Below are positions 45,950 to 59,056 of a stretch of DNA of 64,000 bases, in pieces; the stretch's first letter is position 1; each line of letters opens with the position of its first letter. The position numbers were made by a program, and so were the translations under genes. The notes under the pieces are model-generated. The model searched no databases and was not told the origin of the DNA. It was given only the letters and a program-made list of their open reading frames with translations. This stretch comes from Blasia pusilla (taxonomy: Eukaryota; Marchantiophyta; Marchantiopsida; Blasiales), in NCBI GenBank assembly GCA_050084515.1, contig CM114271.1, forward strand, positions 21,080,001 to 21,144,000, given 5' to 3'.

Positions 45950-46855
45950 TGCGGGGCTCGAATGTGGTGTCGAGTATAATTCATATGTGAACACACACAA
46001 TTCTTTTAGTTTGATTATGTAACGGCCTCTAAAGATTTTTAAATGAAAGAATGAAAGTTCGTAGTTGTGTCACAATACCCTTCTATAAGGACTCAAATGT
46101 TCCCACGCGGTCAAGGCGGACCTATGTAAACACACGGAATTTGACAACGGAACGGCATCAAAAGAATTTTTAAATGAAAGTTTGTAGTTGTGCCACAATA
46201 CCCCTTTGATCGGGGCTCAAATGTGGGGTCAAGTAAAATTCCCATGCGGACAAGGCGGACATATGTGTTTACATATGTCCAATTATTTTAGCTTGGCAAC
46301 ATAACGTCCTCCGGGTGTGCCACTTTTGAAAGTTTGTAGTTGTGCCACAAGTTCCCACAACACCCCTTTCATCGGGGCTCAAATTTCGGGTCGAGTAAAA
46401 TTCCCACGCGGACAAGAGGGTCTTATGTACGGACATATGTAAACACACACAACCCTTTTAGCTTGACAATGTAACGGCCTCAAAAGATCTTTTAAATGAA
46501 AGTTTGTAGTTGTGCCACAACACCACTTTCATCGGGGCTCAAATGTAGGGTCGAGTAAAATTCCCACATGGACAAGGGGGTCATATGTACGCACATTTGC
46601 AAACATACACAACTCTTTTAGCTTGATAATGTAACGGCCTCAAAAGATCTCTTAAATGAAAGTTTGTAGTTGTGCCACAACACCACTTTCATCAGGGCTC
46701 AAATGTAGGGTCAAATAAAACTCCCATGCAGACAAGGGGGTCCTATGTACGGACATATGTAAACACACACAATTCTCTTAGCTTGAAAATTTAACGGCCT
46801 AAAAGATCTTTTAAATGAATGTTTGTAGTTGTGCCACAACACCCTTTTGATCAAA
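45950..46855. repeat. Tandem repeat array, about six units of 120-170 bp
   Basis: The word GTTTGTAGTTGTGCCACAA recurs at about 46057, 46180, 46332, 46502, 46672 and 46821. Each is followed by CATCGGGGCTCAAATG, a GGTCGAGTAAAATTCCCA segment, an ATGTAAACACACACAA-like segment and TTTTAGCTTG...GTAACGGCCTC. Units differ by small deletions. No gene is present. Confidence 0.88.
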
Positions 46856-48829
46856 GTTAGCTCTCACACCTCTAACGTTACAATGGACTCTAAAAATATA
46901 ATTTTAAAAAATTTCTAACACTTATTGAGAAGGGGTGGGGAAAAGGGTTGCACCTTGGTTCATAAGCTCGTTCATAAGTCACTTCCAAATTCCAATACTC
47001 TCCATTTTTAACTCAAATCTTTGTTTTTCTTGGAAAATGAAAATAAAAATTTTAAGATCTTAAAGGAAATCACGAGATACTCAACTCTTCAAAAAAATTC
47101 AGAGGATTTTTTCCCAAGAATATTCTTACTCATCATGCAAGATTAGCAACTTTAGCTTAGTATGACTTATTAATTAACTTTTCAATCTAAAATTTAAAGA
47201 CATGGGATTTCTTAGTGAATTGTTACCAATTTGAAACTAAAATTTACCCGACTTGGCTCGTTCTCCTATTTCCATATGATGTGACACAAAGAAGATTAAT
47301 ATTTTTTACTTCAAACACAATTAGACTGTTAGAGTCTTGTTAGGGTATTCGGTATCCCAAATTTGAAAAAAAGAGAGTTGCAAAATGAATATTCAAACTA
47401 GATTGTCAAAGTATACAAATCCAAGATGGAAGTCATGGTTAGAGAAAGAAGTGAAAATTTTGACCTCTTAAGTGTCACTATCGTGCAAGCTAAGACTTGC
47501 CTTTCCCTCTTACGACTTTCATTGTGGGGTCCATTTTTCCTTTCTCAAAGTTGAGAACTTTGCAATTTTTTGTAAGATCTCCTTTTTGCCATCCCTTTTT
47601 CCACTTTGCAAGATATCATACTCTATTCTTCTTAATCTAAGGTTTTCACGAAAAGAAGCATTTTGCAATGCTTTTCTTCTTTGACTTTTCACTTAAATTT
47701 CTCAATCGAATTTTCAATTTTTCTAAAATGAATTCCACCTGTGATTTCAAAATTAATATGATGAAGAAATGAGAAAATTGGAAGCCCAAAAACTTTTCCA
47801 TATGTTTTTGATGTACGGGATGGTGCACTTCACTATTTTCTTAAGGCATGTAGTTATATATGAACTATTAATGAGTTATAATGTTCTCTTTTTTAATGTG
47901 TTCTTTCCTCAAGGTGGGCGCATCTTCTTTTAGAGTTGGAAAAAAAAATTTGTGAAAAAGCATGGGAGAATTTCTTTGTTGTTGATGGATTCTAAGTTCA
48001 TAAAATATTAATGGAAGGGAATGTAAAAGCTGGATATGGTTATGTGTATGTGAAGATTGGAGTAGTTTTTCATTGACATTATGCAAGTGGCACATGATTC
48101 TTAAATTCTTCATGCATCAGAAAATATTGATAGATTTTTTGTTAAATTCAAATACTTGATCAATATTGCAAGGAGTAAAAACTTCCAAAAACAATGCATT
48201 AAAAACTCTAGGCTTACAAAGGAATTTCGGAAATGTGAAAGTTGAAGAATACACACTTTTATGACTTGTCTTTTAATATGTGTTATGTACATGGCCATAA
48301 CCTCTTGAAGACGGCCATCCCTCAATTCTAAACATCATTGATTTCAAATCTTGTTCCGCAAAGTCTATAGTTTCTACTCATATTTAAACTTATAATTCTC
48401 CATCTCAACCAACATCCATTAGATCAAAGGTGATGAAGCAAATTGCGAGTTGTAGACACTTTAGGATTCAAGTTATGATATATATTCTTCTTTGAGACAT
48501 TTACATCCGGCTATATGGAACCATCCTCAATTTTCTCAAATTTACATTCATGATATTGAAAATAAATTAGAGAATCATGAAAGGGCTATATCTTATGATC
48601 TTTAAGTAAATAGCTCTAAAGGGCTATAAGAGATGTTAAATGAATACGATCCCTCTGTGAATATTTTCAACGGATTGCAAATGAGGAAAATAGTTATCAC
48701 ATCATAGTTGATTGATTAGTATAGTTCTACTCTATCACCAATGCTAAGATCATAGGATTGTTTGGATATGACTTTTCCCTACCCGATTGGATGAGGTTGG
48801 TTACAACTCCGTTGAGTAAGGATTAACTT
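46856..48829. other. AT-rich stretch without recognised gene
   Basis: Only short frames are seen (for example 47472-47684 +, 47868-48113 -), none with a recognisable family. Confidence 0.4.
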
Positions 48830-48839
48830 TTCCAAACAA

Positions 48840-49048
48840 CTTCTTTCTTTTTTATCAGGTCTTTTTTACCCAATAACCTACGTATGTAGGTTACCTATTT
48901 TGGCTATATATGGGGGGAGAGCTCTTTTAGCTCTTTTCGTGCGCATACATATCACTATCATTGATCAAACATACAACATAGCGCCCTTATTTATTATGTG
49001 TTACCAAAATATATCCAAGAAATGAAAGTATTTCTCACAAACACAAAA

Positions 49049-49136
<88 letters not shown>

Positions 49137-49240
49137 AAACAAAAGCCAATCTCATGGTAAGAGGATTGGGTTACTCACAAGGTAAGAAGCATCATAGTGA
49201 GAATATATAATTCTTCACTTTCCTTCCTATTATCATTGGA
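48840..49240. repeat. LTR-like fragment
   Basis: The fragment contains a palindrome AACCTACGTATGTAGGTT (about 48871-48888) like that in element B's LTR, a TATA-like CTATATATGG (about 48902) and, inverted, the ATGTATGCGCACGA motif (48939-48956) that precedes element B's 3' LTR. Its right part (49120-49195) resembles the reverse complement of 60135-60240 in front of element C. This suggests terminal debris of a related gypsy element, but the orientation and ends are unclear. Confidence 0.4.
49051..49134. repeat. CT microsatellite
   Basis: About 40 uninterrupted CT units. The open frame through it (poly Ser-Leu) is an artefact of the repeat. Confidence 0.97.
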
Positions 49241-51068
49241 GTAATCAAACATGGTTTTGTAAGAATCTGAGAAGAAATGGTTGTGATTGTCCTCGTCACA
49301 TTTGTTGTATGCACCATGTGGATACCAAGGTCGCACATGGAAAAAGGATCCACGGACTTATGTCCATCCCTACAATGGACATACCCGTGGACCGCCCCAA
49401 AGCGCGTAACGTAGACCCAGGCTGGCCGAGCCTATACCTATTTTGTAGCCCGCATGAATCCCCCGCGTAGCCTGCAAGGCGGGGTCAACTCTCATTGGGT
49501 GGGCCTACCACAGACTACTCTCGGGCTTCATGCATGCTACAAAATGGGTACGGGAGGGGGATCCATTGGGCATGTTTATGGACACGTCTGGACTTTTCCG
49601 TTTTCGTGCAATCTTGGTGGATACTCTTTGTCACGCTACAAGAGTCATGAGAGAGAGTGAGAGAGAGGTCTCATCTCATATCATCTCTATATTTAGACTT
49701 CAAGATTTAGTTGGTGAGTATGGTGTTCTTCGTGTATGGATTGTAAGAAAAATGTGTGTTGTATAACGAAGTGCATGTGCACGACATCCCATTGATCATT
49801 TATATTTTACTCATCTAGGCTAATGTTCTAATGTGCATTTTCAACTTTTAATTTAATTTTATAGTTTAGATTCCACTTCAAGTAATTACTCACACATAAC
49901 AAAATGAGAAAATTAGTTCATAATGTCTTACCCATTTCGTTACTTTATTGAAAGAGAATACTTGGTGAAGGAGAATACTATTGGTTGAGATCATGTTTTC
50001 ATGACATTCAAGGAGTATCTTGAATATGATGGAACACTTCAAAACCAAAACCATGGATGTAATGTAATGGATCTTACATATGAGGTGCCATTCATTGCAA
50101 ATGTCATTGGATCTTCTTTCAATTGCTTTGAAAATATTTTTTCTCTTGCTTTGGAAGCTTTGTTATGTGTTTAATTTTAATCATAGACTTTATTTACTAT
50201 GGAGACAAATTTACATGTAACTATTAATTCCACTAGCTTCTTCCACTTTTTCTCTTTTCCTTTCGCTTGAAAATCTTGCTACTTATTTCATTGTTTTCAA
50301 ATTCCCTTGCAGAAAACCAGGTTTCCATATAAGTTTAATCGCATGGATCGGTAGGAGTATGGAAGAAATTAACATCAAGATAGGGAAATTCAATCAAGTC
50401 CCTACAATTGATCTTTGGTAAATCATGAGAGCACCAACGAGTATAGTCAAGTGTGATGACAATTCTAAACCCAATGAAATTATGTCTAACTTCTCCCTCA
50501 AAGCACCGAGATATTTTTTAGGCACGAGTGTGTCACCCATCCAAAGGAAAACTTTTTACTCCATAAACTACTTCATCCAAATTTCATCTAGAATTTTCTT
50601 CATATGAGTTCTTCCATAATTAAAGATTGAAAAAAGTCTTCACATATGTTGTAAATTAAAATCAACCTCATTTCAACCCTCTCCTAAGAATATTGTTCAG
50701 AAATTTTCAAGAAAATGCTCATTATTTAGAAGTTACAAAATATAATGGATGATCTCTCGTTTCAAAAGATATAGTTAAAGCCCATGAAAGGAAGACAACA
50801 TGTGTTAGCCAAGCCTTAGGCCACATATCACCAAAGAGAGGGAACACTACCTCCTAATATCTCAAGTCAAAAGGAGGAAGAAAATGTTGAATTAAATGTC
50901 TGCATGTGATAGGTGAGGTGCACATCTATTTAGCAACATCCACTTTATTATAGTAACAAATCTCAAAAGACGACAAAGATAGGTAATAACATCTCAAAAG
51001 AGGAGGAGTCAAAAAATGCATGATGGAATGTAAAAAGAAAATGGCAACTAGCCAACACAAACACCAAC
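49241..51068. other. Stretch without recognised gene
   Basis: No gene is seen. At 49754-49783 a TGTGTTGTATAACG...GTGCACGA segment resembles the sequence before the 3' LTR of element B, hinting at another element end. Confidence 0.35.
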
Positions 51069-51591
51069 TTAACAAGCTACACAATTGATGGCCTGAAACA
51101 AATTTGACAAGAATACTAGTGGTTGGTTAGACGTGAACTGACCACGAGGCGAGCGACCTCCCACCACTTCGGCACGACGTATCAATATTAAATCTTGAGC
51201 ACATTGTAAGGCCACTAAGATGCATTTCCAAAAATAAGTAGTGATTGTAGAGAGAGAAGGACTACGGTGATGATTCTCGAGGCAATGGTGAGCACATGTT
51301 TTAAGGAAAGTATCAATAGACACATACAAATGATTGAATACTTCCACTATAAAAGGAATAAATTCATCCATTGCATGTCTCACATCATAACTTAATTCCT
51401 TAATTCTTGCTGCTACTTTGGGGCCAAACCTTTGGTATGTACGGCTCAACATACCAAGTCACAACATGTTGGATCAATAACCATCGCATCACCCTTTGTC
51501 TGGAATCCATCACAAGACATAACAAGATCAAGTCTCTAACGAGAGGTTGCTTGTATGGTTGAAGGTAGGACATGAAGTTACTCTTGCCCAA
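51069..51591 (-). pseudogene. Unknown broken ORF
   Basis: Two overlapping minus-strand frames (51591-51400, 51452-51069) appear to join by a single shift into about 165 codons with protein-like composition. The first part includes SYLQPYKQPLVRDLILLCLV. The second includes GPKVAARIKELSYDVRHAMD and then FIPFIVEVFNHLYVSIDTFL. I do not recognise the family; it may be part of a mobile element. Confidence 0.35.
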
Positions 51592-53500
51592 CGCTCAGGG
51601 GGGGTCACTATGTGAAAGGCTCTACATCACCTACGACGTTTTAGGGTCTGGGCCCCTAACTTCTAAGTGGAAAAAAAAATTTCTCACCCTTATGTACTTT
51701 AAAGGAGTCATTTTTCATTTTTGGTACCCCTAAAATTCTTTAAGTAAAGCAATCACTTGAAATAAATAAGGCTTTGAAAGAAAAGAAAAGAACCAAGTTA
51801 AGTTAACATCCAACATGTTGTCGTTACCCTATGAAAGAGGGGGATTCAACCCCTAATTAAGCAAGAAGCTCAATCAACCAGTCTGTCATCCCCCTAGCCA
51901 ACTCCCTCCCACTAACCTACTCACAATTCAATAATCTCAAGTACACTCTAAGCACAATCCATGAAAATATTGAATCCAACATGTCTCAAACATAAAAAAA
52001 AAAAAAAACTCACCAAGATCAACTCACACTCTAAATGTATGTAGTCAAAGCATGTAAGTCAACTGAATCAAGTACATATATTCTATCTTGTACCCCTGAT
52101 TTCATTGTCAACTTCACATTAGAAATCACCATTTCAATATCAATCCATTGCACATCTATTGCATCATAAGTGAACAAGGTTTTTTTGTTACCATGGTTGG
52201 AAGACTTGTACCAATTACACATGACACGATAAATGCTTCCCTTCTATCCAAGAGGAGGTACAAGTATGTCCATCAAGGCCAAGGCCCTACGACGTCTTGA
52301 CCAATGTGTATCATTCTTCTAAATCATTAACACAATACTCCCTAACCAATACTCTCTGTGAGTACGAATTTTCAAGTGTTTCTGGAGAGCTCAAAGATTA
52401 AAACATGATTGACAACAAGCAACAAAATTTGGTTCGCTGATCACTCTATACATAATTTTCCACAAGAGACGACATTGGTTTTAGCTTTCAATCATAGATT
52501 TTGTGTTGGAAAACTACGGACGTAACTGAATACTGAAGTTGAGTGCTTGTTGGAGGTTGGCACATGGTGGCATTACAAGAGGTAAACGCATGGTGCCTGT
52601 GTGGAGAAGCACAGGACTGTAGTGGAGAGATGGCAAGCAGAGGAAGATTTTTGTTGGGCGCATTAAGTTTCAAATATCTCTCTTACACGACCAAATCCAA
52701 TTTCCCCCACCACCAAATGTGAATCAAATGAGAGAGAGATCACATGCTTACTTGAATCAGCTTGAAAATAAGAGGGTGGATAACAATAAGCCAACCAATG
52801 CCGAACAATGGTGAACCAACTTCAACAATAAGCCAAAATGATAGACATACACGAACGATTCTAGAGAAGCACATTTTGTCCGTCCGAGCTTCCAGTATTA
52901 CAGGATGTAGATCCAATTGAGAAAAAAAATTGAAAGAGAACTGCTTCACAAGTAGGTGTTAGTGATCACAGATCGAAGAAAGTTTTTCAACATGTCCGAT
53001 ATTTGGGAAGAACTCAACAGAGGATTGATTGAAGCTTGCTCGATCATCAAATCTCCATACAAGCTGCATGCAACTCGCTTGCAAGCTCTTCTTTCGAGTG
53101 GCGGTTGTTTGTCTTTCCTTGGAAGGTTTTCCCCTAAACCCAAACCCGGTTAAAGTCTACTCGGGAGAAGTAGTGGGAAAATGGTTAAGGGGGGAAACCT
53201 TAAAAAAAAACTATCTTTTTCCCTCTAAATTTCCCTACAAAGAATCAAAGAATTTCGTACCTAGGGAGCAAAATTATTATATAAAATTAAATTTGAAATA
53301 AATATAAATAAATTTTATACAACAAATATGTATTATATATTTTTTGTGAGTATTAACCCTATCTTATGTGAATGTCTTCCATAGAAGGGAAACTAATATA
53401 AATACCCTATTGTTCTTTTAAGAGCGCCATAGAATAAATGAAATCTTATTGTTCTTCCACAAAACTTAATAAGTCTTCCGAGGGACGCAATTAAAAAACC
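51592..53500. other. AT-rich stretch without recognised gene
   Basis: The short frames on both strands (for example 52956-53301 +) have no recognisable family. A run of A's lies at 51993-52008. Confidence 0.4.
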
Positions 53501-53502
53501 CT

Positions 53503-54850
53503 TTACTTTGTTGCACGTGATGGGGCATATTTGTGGAAGTGAGACCCCCGAGGCCCAACGGTGTATCCAACAATAAAAGCCACCGATATCGATGCTACTA
53601 CCTCTCTAATGACATCATCTATGGCCGTTCGTTCTCCACCATGTGCACATCGGAGAATATAGATATCCTTTGTATCAATGGGATCCCCGCGTACATAATT
53701 TGGCACACCTAACAAAAAAAGATGGGGAAGTCCAAGGAGTAACCGCAAAGTTTTCGAGAATATACTTCGACGAAGACGAAATGGAAGAATAAGAGGATTT
53801 GCAGTAAGCCATGCCCCCGCTCATGTACCCACACATGAACAAAGATGAGCTCAATGAGCGTGAGAGGATGCCTTAGAAAGAATGCTAGACAAGTTAATAT
53901 GGTGCAAATTCTCAGAGATATGCTCCTGAAGTCGATCAAGTCCTTCCGTAATCAATTCACTGAAAAGGGGTAGAATTGCTTGTGTAGTGAGAGGAAGAAG
54001 AGCTCGGGCATATCTCACTTGTTGTTGAATAACAAGTGCCCCTCCTCTTCATGGGCGACATGATCCATCAAGATAGGTGTATCTCCTTGGAGAAACATTG
54101 AAGTCATAATCGGTGCTACCAACACCCAACTCCCCAAAAGAGATGTTTTCTCCAAAAAAAGCGATTGTGGATGAAAGGCCACCCTCCAAAAGAAATAGGC
54201 AAGAGAGCTTGTTGTGAAGCCAAGACGCCATTCTCTCCCTCAAATGTATTTGGATCCAAAAAGTTGACCAAATTTATCAAGATAGAAGCGTCAAAAGAGG
54301 CCAACCGGTGTAAGAACGTTGAAGTAGGAGGACAACTGCAAAGAAGGTAGGAGAGATGTCGTAGAAAACATAAGAAGAGAATTTCATAAGCCACTTGGGG
54401 ATTCCCTAGATGAGGTAACAAATTGAGTCATTCTACGTCTTTCAAAAGGGCCTCATCTAAGGACTTGGAGACATATTCGATGAAGCCAATTACGACCCAA
54501 GAACCCTAACCCCTTCAACATAGACGGGAAAATCAGGAATAGGCAGGATGAATGTTCAAGGAAGGCATGGAGGAGACCATACCCGACATTTACTAGGTTA
54601 GACTTTAAGGTTTAAGTAAGAGAGTTGCTCCACAAAATAGCTATAAGCAAGAACCACTTCAAAAAGAAGACCTATAATGTGAGTATCATCAGCAATAGAA
54701 AGGAAAAGACAAGATGGAAATGCTTGGGCTGATACTCGAAGGGCAAAAAAATATACAATGGCAAGTAGTGGGCAACCCATGGGATTACTATATTCTCCGG
54801 AAGTAGCTTGAAGAAGGCTTATCCATAGCCAATAAACGATAAGCCCCTAA
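53503..54850 (-). pseudogene. LINE (non-LTR) retrotransposon ORF2 remnant
   Basis: Three consecutive minus-strand blocks fit the C-terminal half of a plant LINE-type polyprotein. First comes a reverse transcriptase piece, NPMGCPLLAIVYFFALR, with the catalytic LSIADDTHIIG (ADD box, about 54690). Next is a helical block, HLGNPQVAYEILFLCFLRH with ALLPISFGGWPF (54421-54160). Last is RCAHGGERTAIDDVIREVV (about 53600-53660), a His-rich C-terminal signature. Stops and shifts separate them, and the N-terminal part and any poly-A tail were not found. Reverse transcriptase would copy the element RNA at a nicked target; this copy is dead. Confidence 0.7.
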
Positions 54851-57817
54851 GAGCCTGGAGATAGAGAATGGGAGACGACCTCCCGCAATATATGCACACA
54901 CCTTATATTGTCGTGCGCTTATTCTCCTTGAATGTAAATCTTTAATGTTGCGGAAGCGTCCGTTCAGTAGGACATGCTCTCATTGCTAATCTGCACCCAA
55001 ACAAGTTAGTCGGGTCTACATCAATCAACATTCTATCTCATTGATCTCTCGACTCAACCTCTCATCAAGCTCAACCTTCCTAGTTTCTCGCTTTACAACA
55101 CGGGCAAATCTCTAAAGACTTGGGACATACTTTCTGGTCAGTCGAGGAACCTTAAACGGCATTTGCACGTTTGACAGTCCCAACTGTCCAATGGACCTCC
55201 AATGAGTCCCTAACTGAGACTCACTAAAATGAGTCGTGGCTTGGAACCCAAGTGTGGCTTTCGAAATCCACTCCCTTGGATCAAGTTTGGGTTTGGAGTT
55301 CCAACATCCAACTCTCGTTTCATTCCATGCCTTGAGCCGCCCTATGGCACCCTAAGATGGGGTTTGGGTCCCAAGAATCCTTGGAGACACTCCCCCTTAT
55401 TATTATTTTTGGGGATCTCCGCCCTCCCCCTAACTTTAGGGAACTTTTTTTGGCCCTCAACCCAACTCCCTATATAGTTTTTTTCGGCAAGTATCTTAGT
55501 CTATGCTTGTACGTTTGCTAAGATCTTTGGTGCGTTGGAACCGGCTTTGCATAAGCTTTTCAATGTTACCTTACTTGTCCCACACGCATCTCGAGACTAA
55601 ACATTATGGCCTAAGGCACAGTCAAAATCCCTACAATATTCGCGTTCCAAATCTGATCCTCACCTCTTTAGCAACCAACTTTCCTAGACTCAACTCATCT
55701 CAACTCTTGGTTCACATTTGGTACAGGCTTTCTAATCGCGACTATTAACGCATGAAACACGCAAGCTCTATTCGCGGTTTTCGTCTCTTGGACTCATCCA
55801 AGAGATCTCTCCAGAGCGCAACCATCGTAGCGTGAGCCCGATTAAATTTTAATGTTCCGTTTGGCATTGGTTTGGTTATGAGGGTCGCGCCATACATAGA
55901 GAGACAAAGCCACTTACCGAATTTGTCGAGATCAAGCAATCGCGGAGATGCTCAGAAACCATCCCTACTAGCATGATTGCTAACAAGCGAGGAGTATGAA
56001 GAAAAACCCTTGTGAAAACCTCCAAGTCAAGATCCAGTGTATAATCTTCCTCAAATGATGATGTACATCATCACTTGAAAGAGGGTAAAGAGCTTCTAAA
56101 CGAACCTTTGTATCCGCACTTGGAACCGCCAATAAGAGAGGACCCAAACTTCAAACCGCACTCGAAAGCTCACCAACTTGCACCAAAAGTAGACGACGTC
56201 GAAGGCGCTGTTGTATCGGACATCTCCCATGATTGGCATGTTGAATGGAATGAGCCGTAACTAACACCTCTGCTCAAAATGAATGCTCATTCAATGATTG
56301 CTATGAGGGAATGAAATCGTAATGTTGGGTCCAACCCATAACAAAAGATCAAAAAAAACAAGAGGAATCTCTTGACCCAATGATATACTCAGATCACACT
56401 ATAAAAATGTGTGTAATTGCATTCAAAAATCTATGAGCAAACTTTAGAGAGAATAAGCTTCAAAGATCCCAAGAACTTTGATGAACTCCATATTACATGG
56501 AAAAAAGAAGACCCCAAACTTCAAGTTTGAGAAGATGGACACATTAGACCTTCATTTGAAAAAAATTGGAATACATTGAAAGTGATTACAAACCAAATCT
56601 TCAAAGTCCCTACATCTCCTCCATAGTTCTCACTATGGAGGTGAACGAGGGACTTCGCTTAAAGAGTAGAAATGAAGAAGAAATAATAAGAAAAATAAGC
56701 CCATCCAAGGGGTGTTCGACCACATAAAGACTCTTATACACTTGAACACTCAAGAAGGGTTTATGTCACTTGGCAAAGGTTTATGTGCCAGAAATAATAA
56801 TCCTGTTGATTTGGATCCACCGGACATGATTTTTCGGATTAACAAGGAGATGGCCCATGTAAAATGTTAAAAGTTTGTACACAAGCCAAAGGAACCTTCC
56901 GGTCGGGTATGCAAAGCTCCACAACTTAAGTGCGAAAGCGCAGTAGGTGAAACTCTAGATAACCCCCATTGGAATATGGAAGGTAAGAGGTGCACTCGAA
57001 GGGTTTCAAAAGTTCAATGAGAAACTAAAGGATGAATTACACCATCAAAATGGGACAAATGTTCTAAGTTTCAAGCACCAGGGAAGGAACAGAAATAGCT
57101 TTTGCTGTTGGTGCAAAACTGTGAATCCACAGGAATGCTTCCAAAAGGATTTATACTGCCACAGTCCAGAGTCCTTTGGGAAGGGACTTCTATTCAAGTC
57201 TACTATACATCTACTCCCACTGATGTAGAGATACTAAGCAGGTCGGGACTCATAACACCAGTACCACAGGTCAGGTTGGCACTGGGAGTTTAAGATAGTC
57301 TTTCGCTGGTCTGTCTTCACTCACATTACATCCATGTTCTCTTCTTCCTGAGTTTGTCCCTATAGAAATGAAAACTTGTTGCAGCAGTCATGACCATGAC
57401 CAGATGCAAGACCTCAAGCAAGGCTAAAAACAAAGGTTACATACTGTGGCCACTTCAAAGTATTGACAATAATCCCAGAAGATAGCTGTGAAATTTTACT
57501 CCCGATTGAACTTCTTCTAGACAGCAGAAAGTGGAGGTCTTTCCGTGAGAGTACTCAACACCTAGACGACACATGCCCACAATATTCCATTCTTTGGACC
57601 CATACCAAAGGTGTAGCTGGCCAACAAACGATATTTTGACAAGATGCAAGGGGATCCTTGCACTGCTCCAGTTCAGACATTGTGTCAAATCGGTATACAA
57701 ATGGAGAACATCCTAGATTCTCCAGTTTTGTTTCTCTTTTTCAACTCTTACTCTTACTACTTCTACTACTCGCAAATATTATCAAAACTTTGCTTCAGGC
57801 CAGAATTGTCGAGGCCC
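54851..57817. other. Stretch without recognised gene
   Basis: No supported gene. The frames at 55229-55748 and 56075-56260 (+) show no recognisable family. The 3' UTR of the co-chaperonin gene on the minus strand should lie at its right end. Confidence 0.4.
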
Positions 57818-59018
57818 TCAATTCTCTAAGATGCCTAGAATGTCGTCATCCCGGTATAGAACAAACCTGTACCCATAACAAGAAGCGCACAAACCAAAAC
57901 GCCAGTCAAATAAGTGGCAGTAAGAACCATTACACAATGCCTCAACATGTCAGTAAGAAGTAGCTGGCCTGGCACGGACTAAAATGTACAATATACAGAA
58001 GGGCAAAGAAAGGTCAGGAACTTCAATTGGGAGTTCCTTTGGTATGGATCTAACAGGAACTTCAATTACTTCAGCTGAAGTTCATCATAGAAACTGGAGA
58101 TCCATCCACCTATGGTTCACGCAGCATCAATGAACAATACCTGGAAGGGATTTTCTGTGAAATGACTTCGATTCCAGAGGAGTAACCTCCCCTCACAATA
58201 ACGGAAGTTTGCCTATCTAGTGTCCAATTTTCAGAGGGGGAGTAGGTACACAAGAATCTGCGACTCAAATTCTGATTAGCCGAAAATGAAGTACTGTCAC
58301 TTGTGAAGGTAAAGGAAAGGGTTGACTCACTCTTTCTCCCCGAGCTTAAGTGCAGTTCCACCATATTCTGGGAGCATGACAGTGTCACCTTCCTTCACAC
58401 TAACAGGTAGAATGTTTCCATCCCTTGTCCTGCCCCCAGGACCCGTCGCAATGACAATACCAGAATTGACCTGGACACAGGAGGCCATTCCATTCATGCG
58501 CCACCAGGGTAAGAGCTCCACAAAATCTCGAACAAACAGAGATAGCTAACTCAGCCAGTGTCGCCAAGAACACCACTCATATACAAACACTACGACGAGG
58601 GATGCATTGAATTTCACTGAACGGGTGATCCCAGTTCCATCACTTGATAAGAAAGCTGAGCATTAAGAGGCTGGCTGGACTGTATGCAAAGACCGGAAAA
58701 CACTCAAACGCAGTGTAAATGAGATTAAGCCCCAGCAGCAATCCAAGGACGGACAACACAAAATTCCGTGTACTATCAAAATCCTTCTACCTCATCAGCA
58801 GTTCCAGACAGTAGTTACAGATCTAATCTCCCAGAACTCACGGCACGAAACACAGTGCCCTTCACGAATCCGAAATGAAACCTAGGGGTAGAAGCACGAC
58901 CACAGACCTTCGTGGCAGCCGCCGATTCTGGCAACAAAATACCACCGGCGGACTTCGTCGGCGGCACGACCTTCTCCACCAGGATTCTGTCCAACAGAGG
59001 GATCAATCTCTTCGCCAT
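57818..59018 (-). CDS. CPN10: 10-kDa co-chaperonin CPN10/HSP10, three exons
   Basis: Exons on the minus strand are 59018-58908, 58470-58331 and 57866-57818. Introns begin GT and end AG (437 and 464 bases), and phases match (0 and 2). The 99-residue product has the usual length. Exon 1 starts MAKRLIPLLDRILVEKVVPP and ends GGILLPESAAATK. Exon 2 reads VNSGIVIATGPGGRTRDG and EGDTVMLPEYGGTALKLG, which include the roof loop and core beta strands. Exon 3 gives the conserved end YRDDDILGILEN. The mobile loop SAGGILLP contacts the partner CPN60. The protein caps the mitochondrial (possibly cytosol-made, signal-less) chaperonin as a heptamer, aiding folding. There is no N-terminal transit extension, as is usual for plant mitochondrial CPN10. 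A GA-rich 5' leader precedes the ATG. Confidence 0.92.
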
Positions 59019-59056
59019 CTCCCCCTCTCTCTCTCTCTGCTCTCGGCTCCGCTCCG
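59019..59056 (-). promoter_or_regulatory. GA-rich 5' leader of CPN10
   Basis: GAGCAGAGAGAGAGAGAGG directly precedes the start codon on the minus strand. GA/CT tracts near start sites are frequent in plant housekeeping genes. A regulatory role here is an inference. Confidence 0.35.

Noticed and set aside
45950-46855. Possible CRISPR array
   Set aside because: Repeats are long, uneven and directly joined without unique spacers, and the genome is eukaryotic.
48998-49210. Plus-strand frame of Ser-Leu repeats
   Set aside because: Translation of the CT microsatellite.
57818-58330. CPN10 as a C-terminally truncated pseudogene
   Set aside because: I first saw exon 2 run into a stop, but a third exon with matching phase and acceptor encodes the conserved RDDDILG end at 57866-57818.
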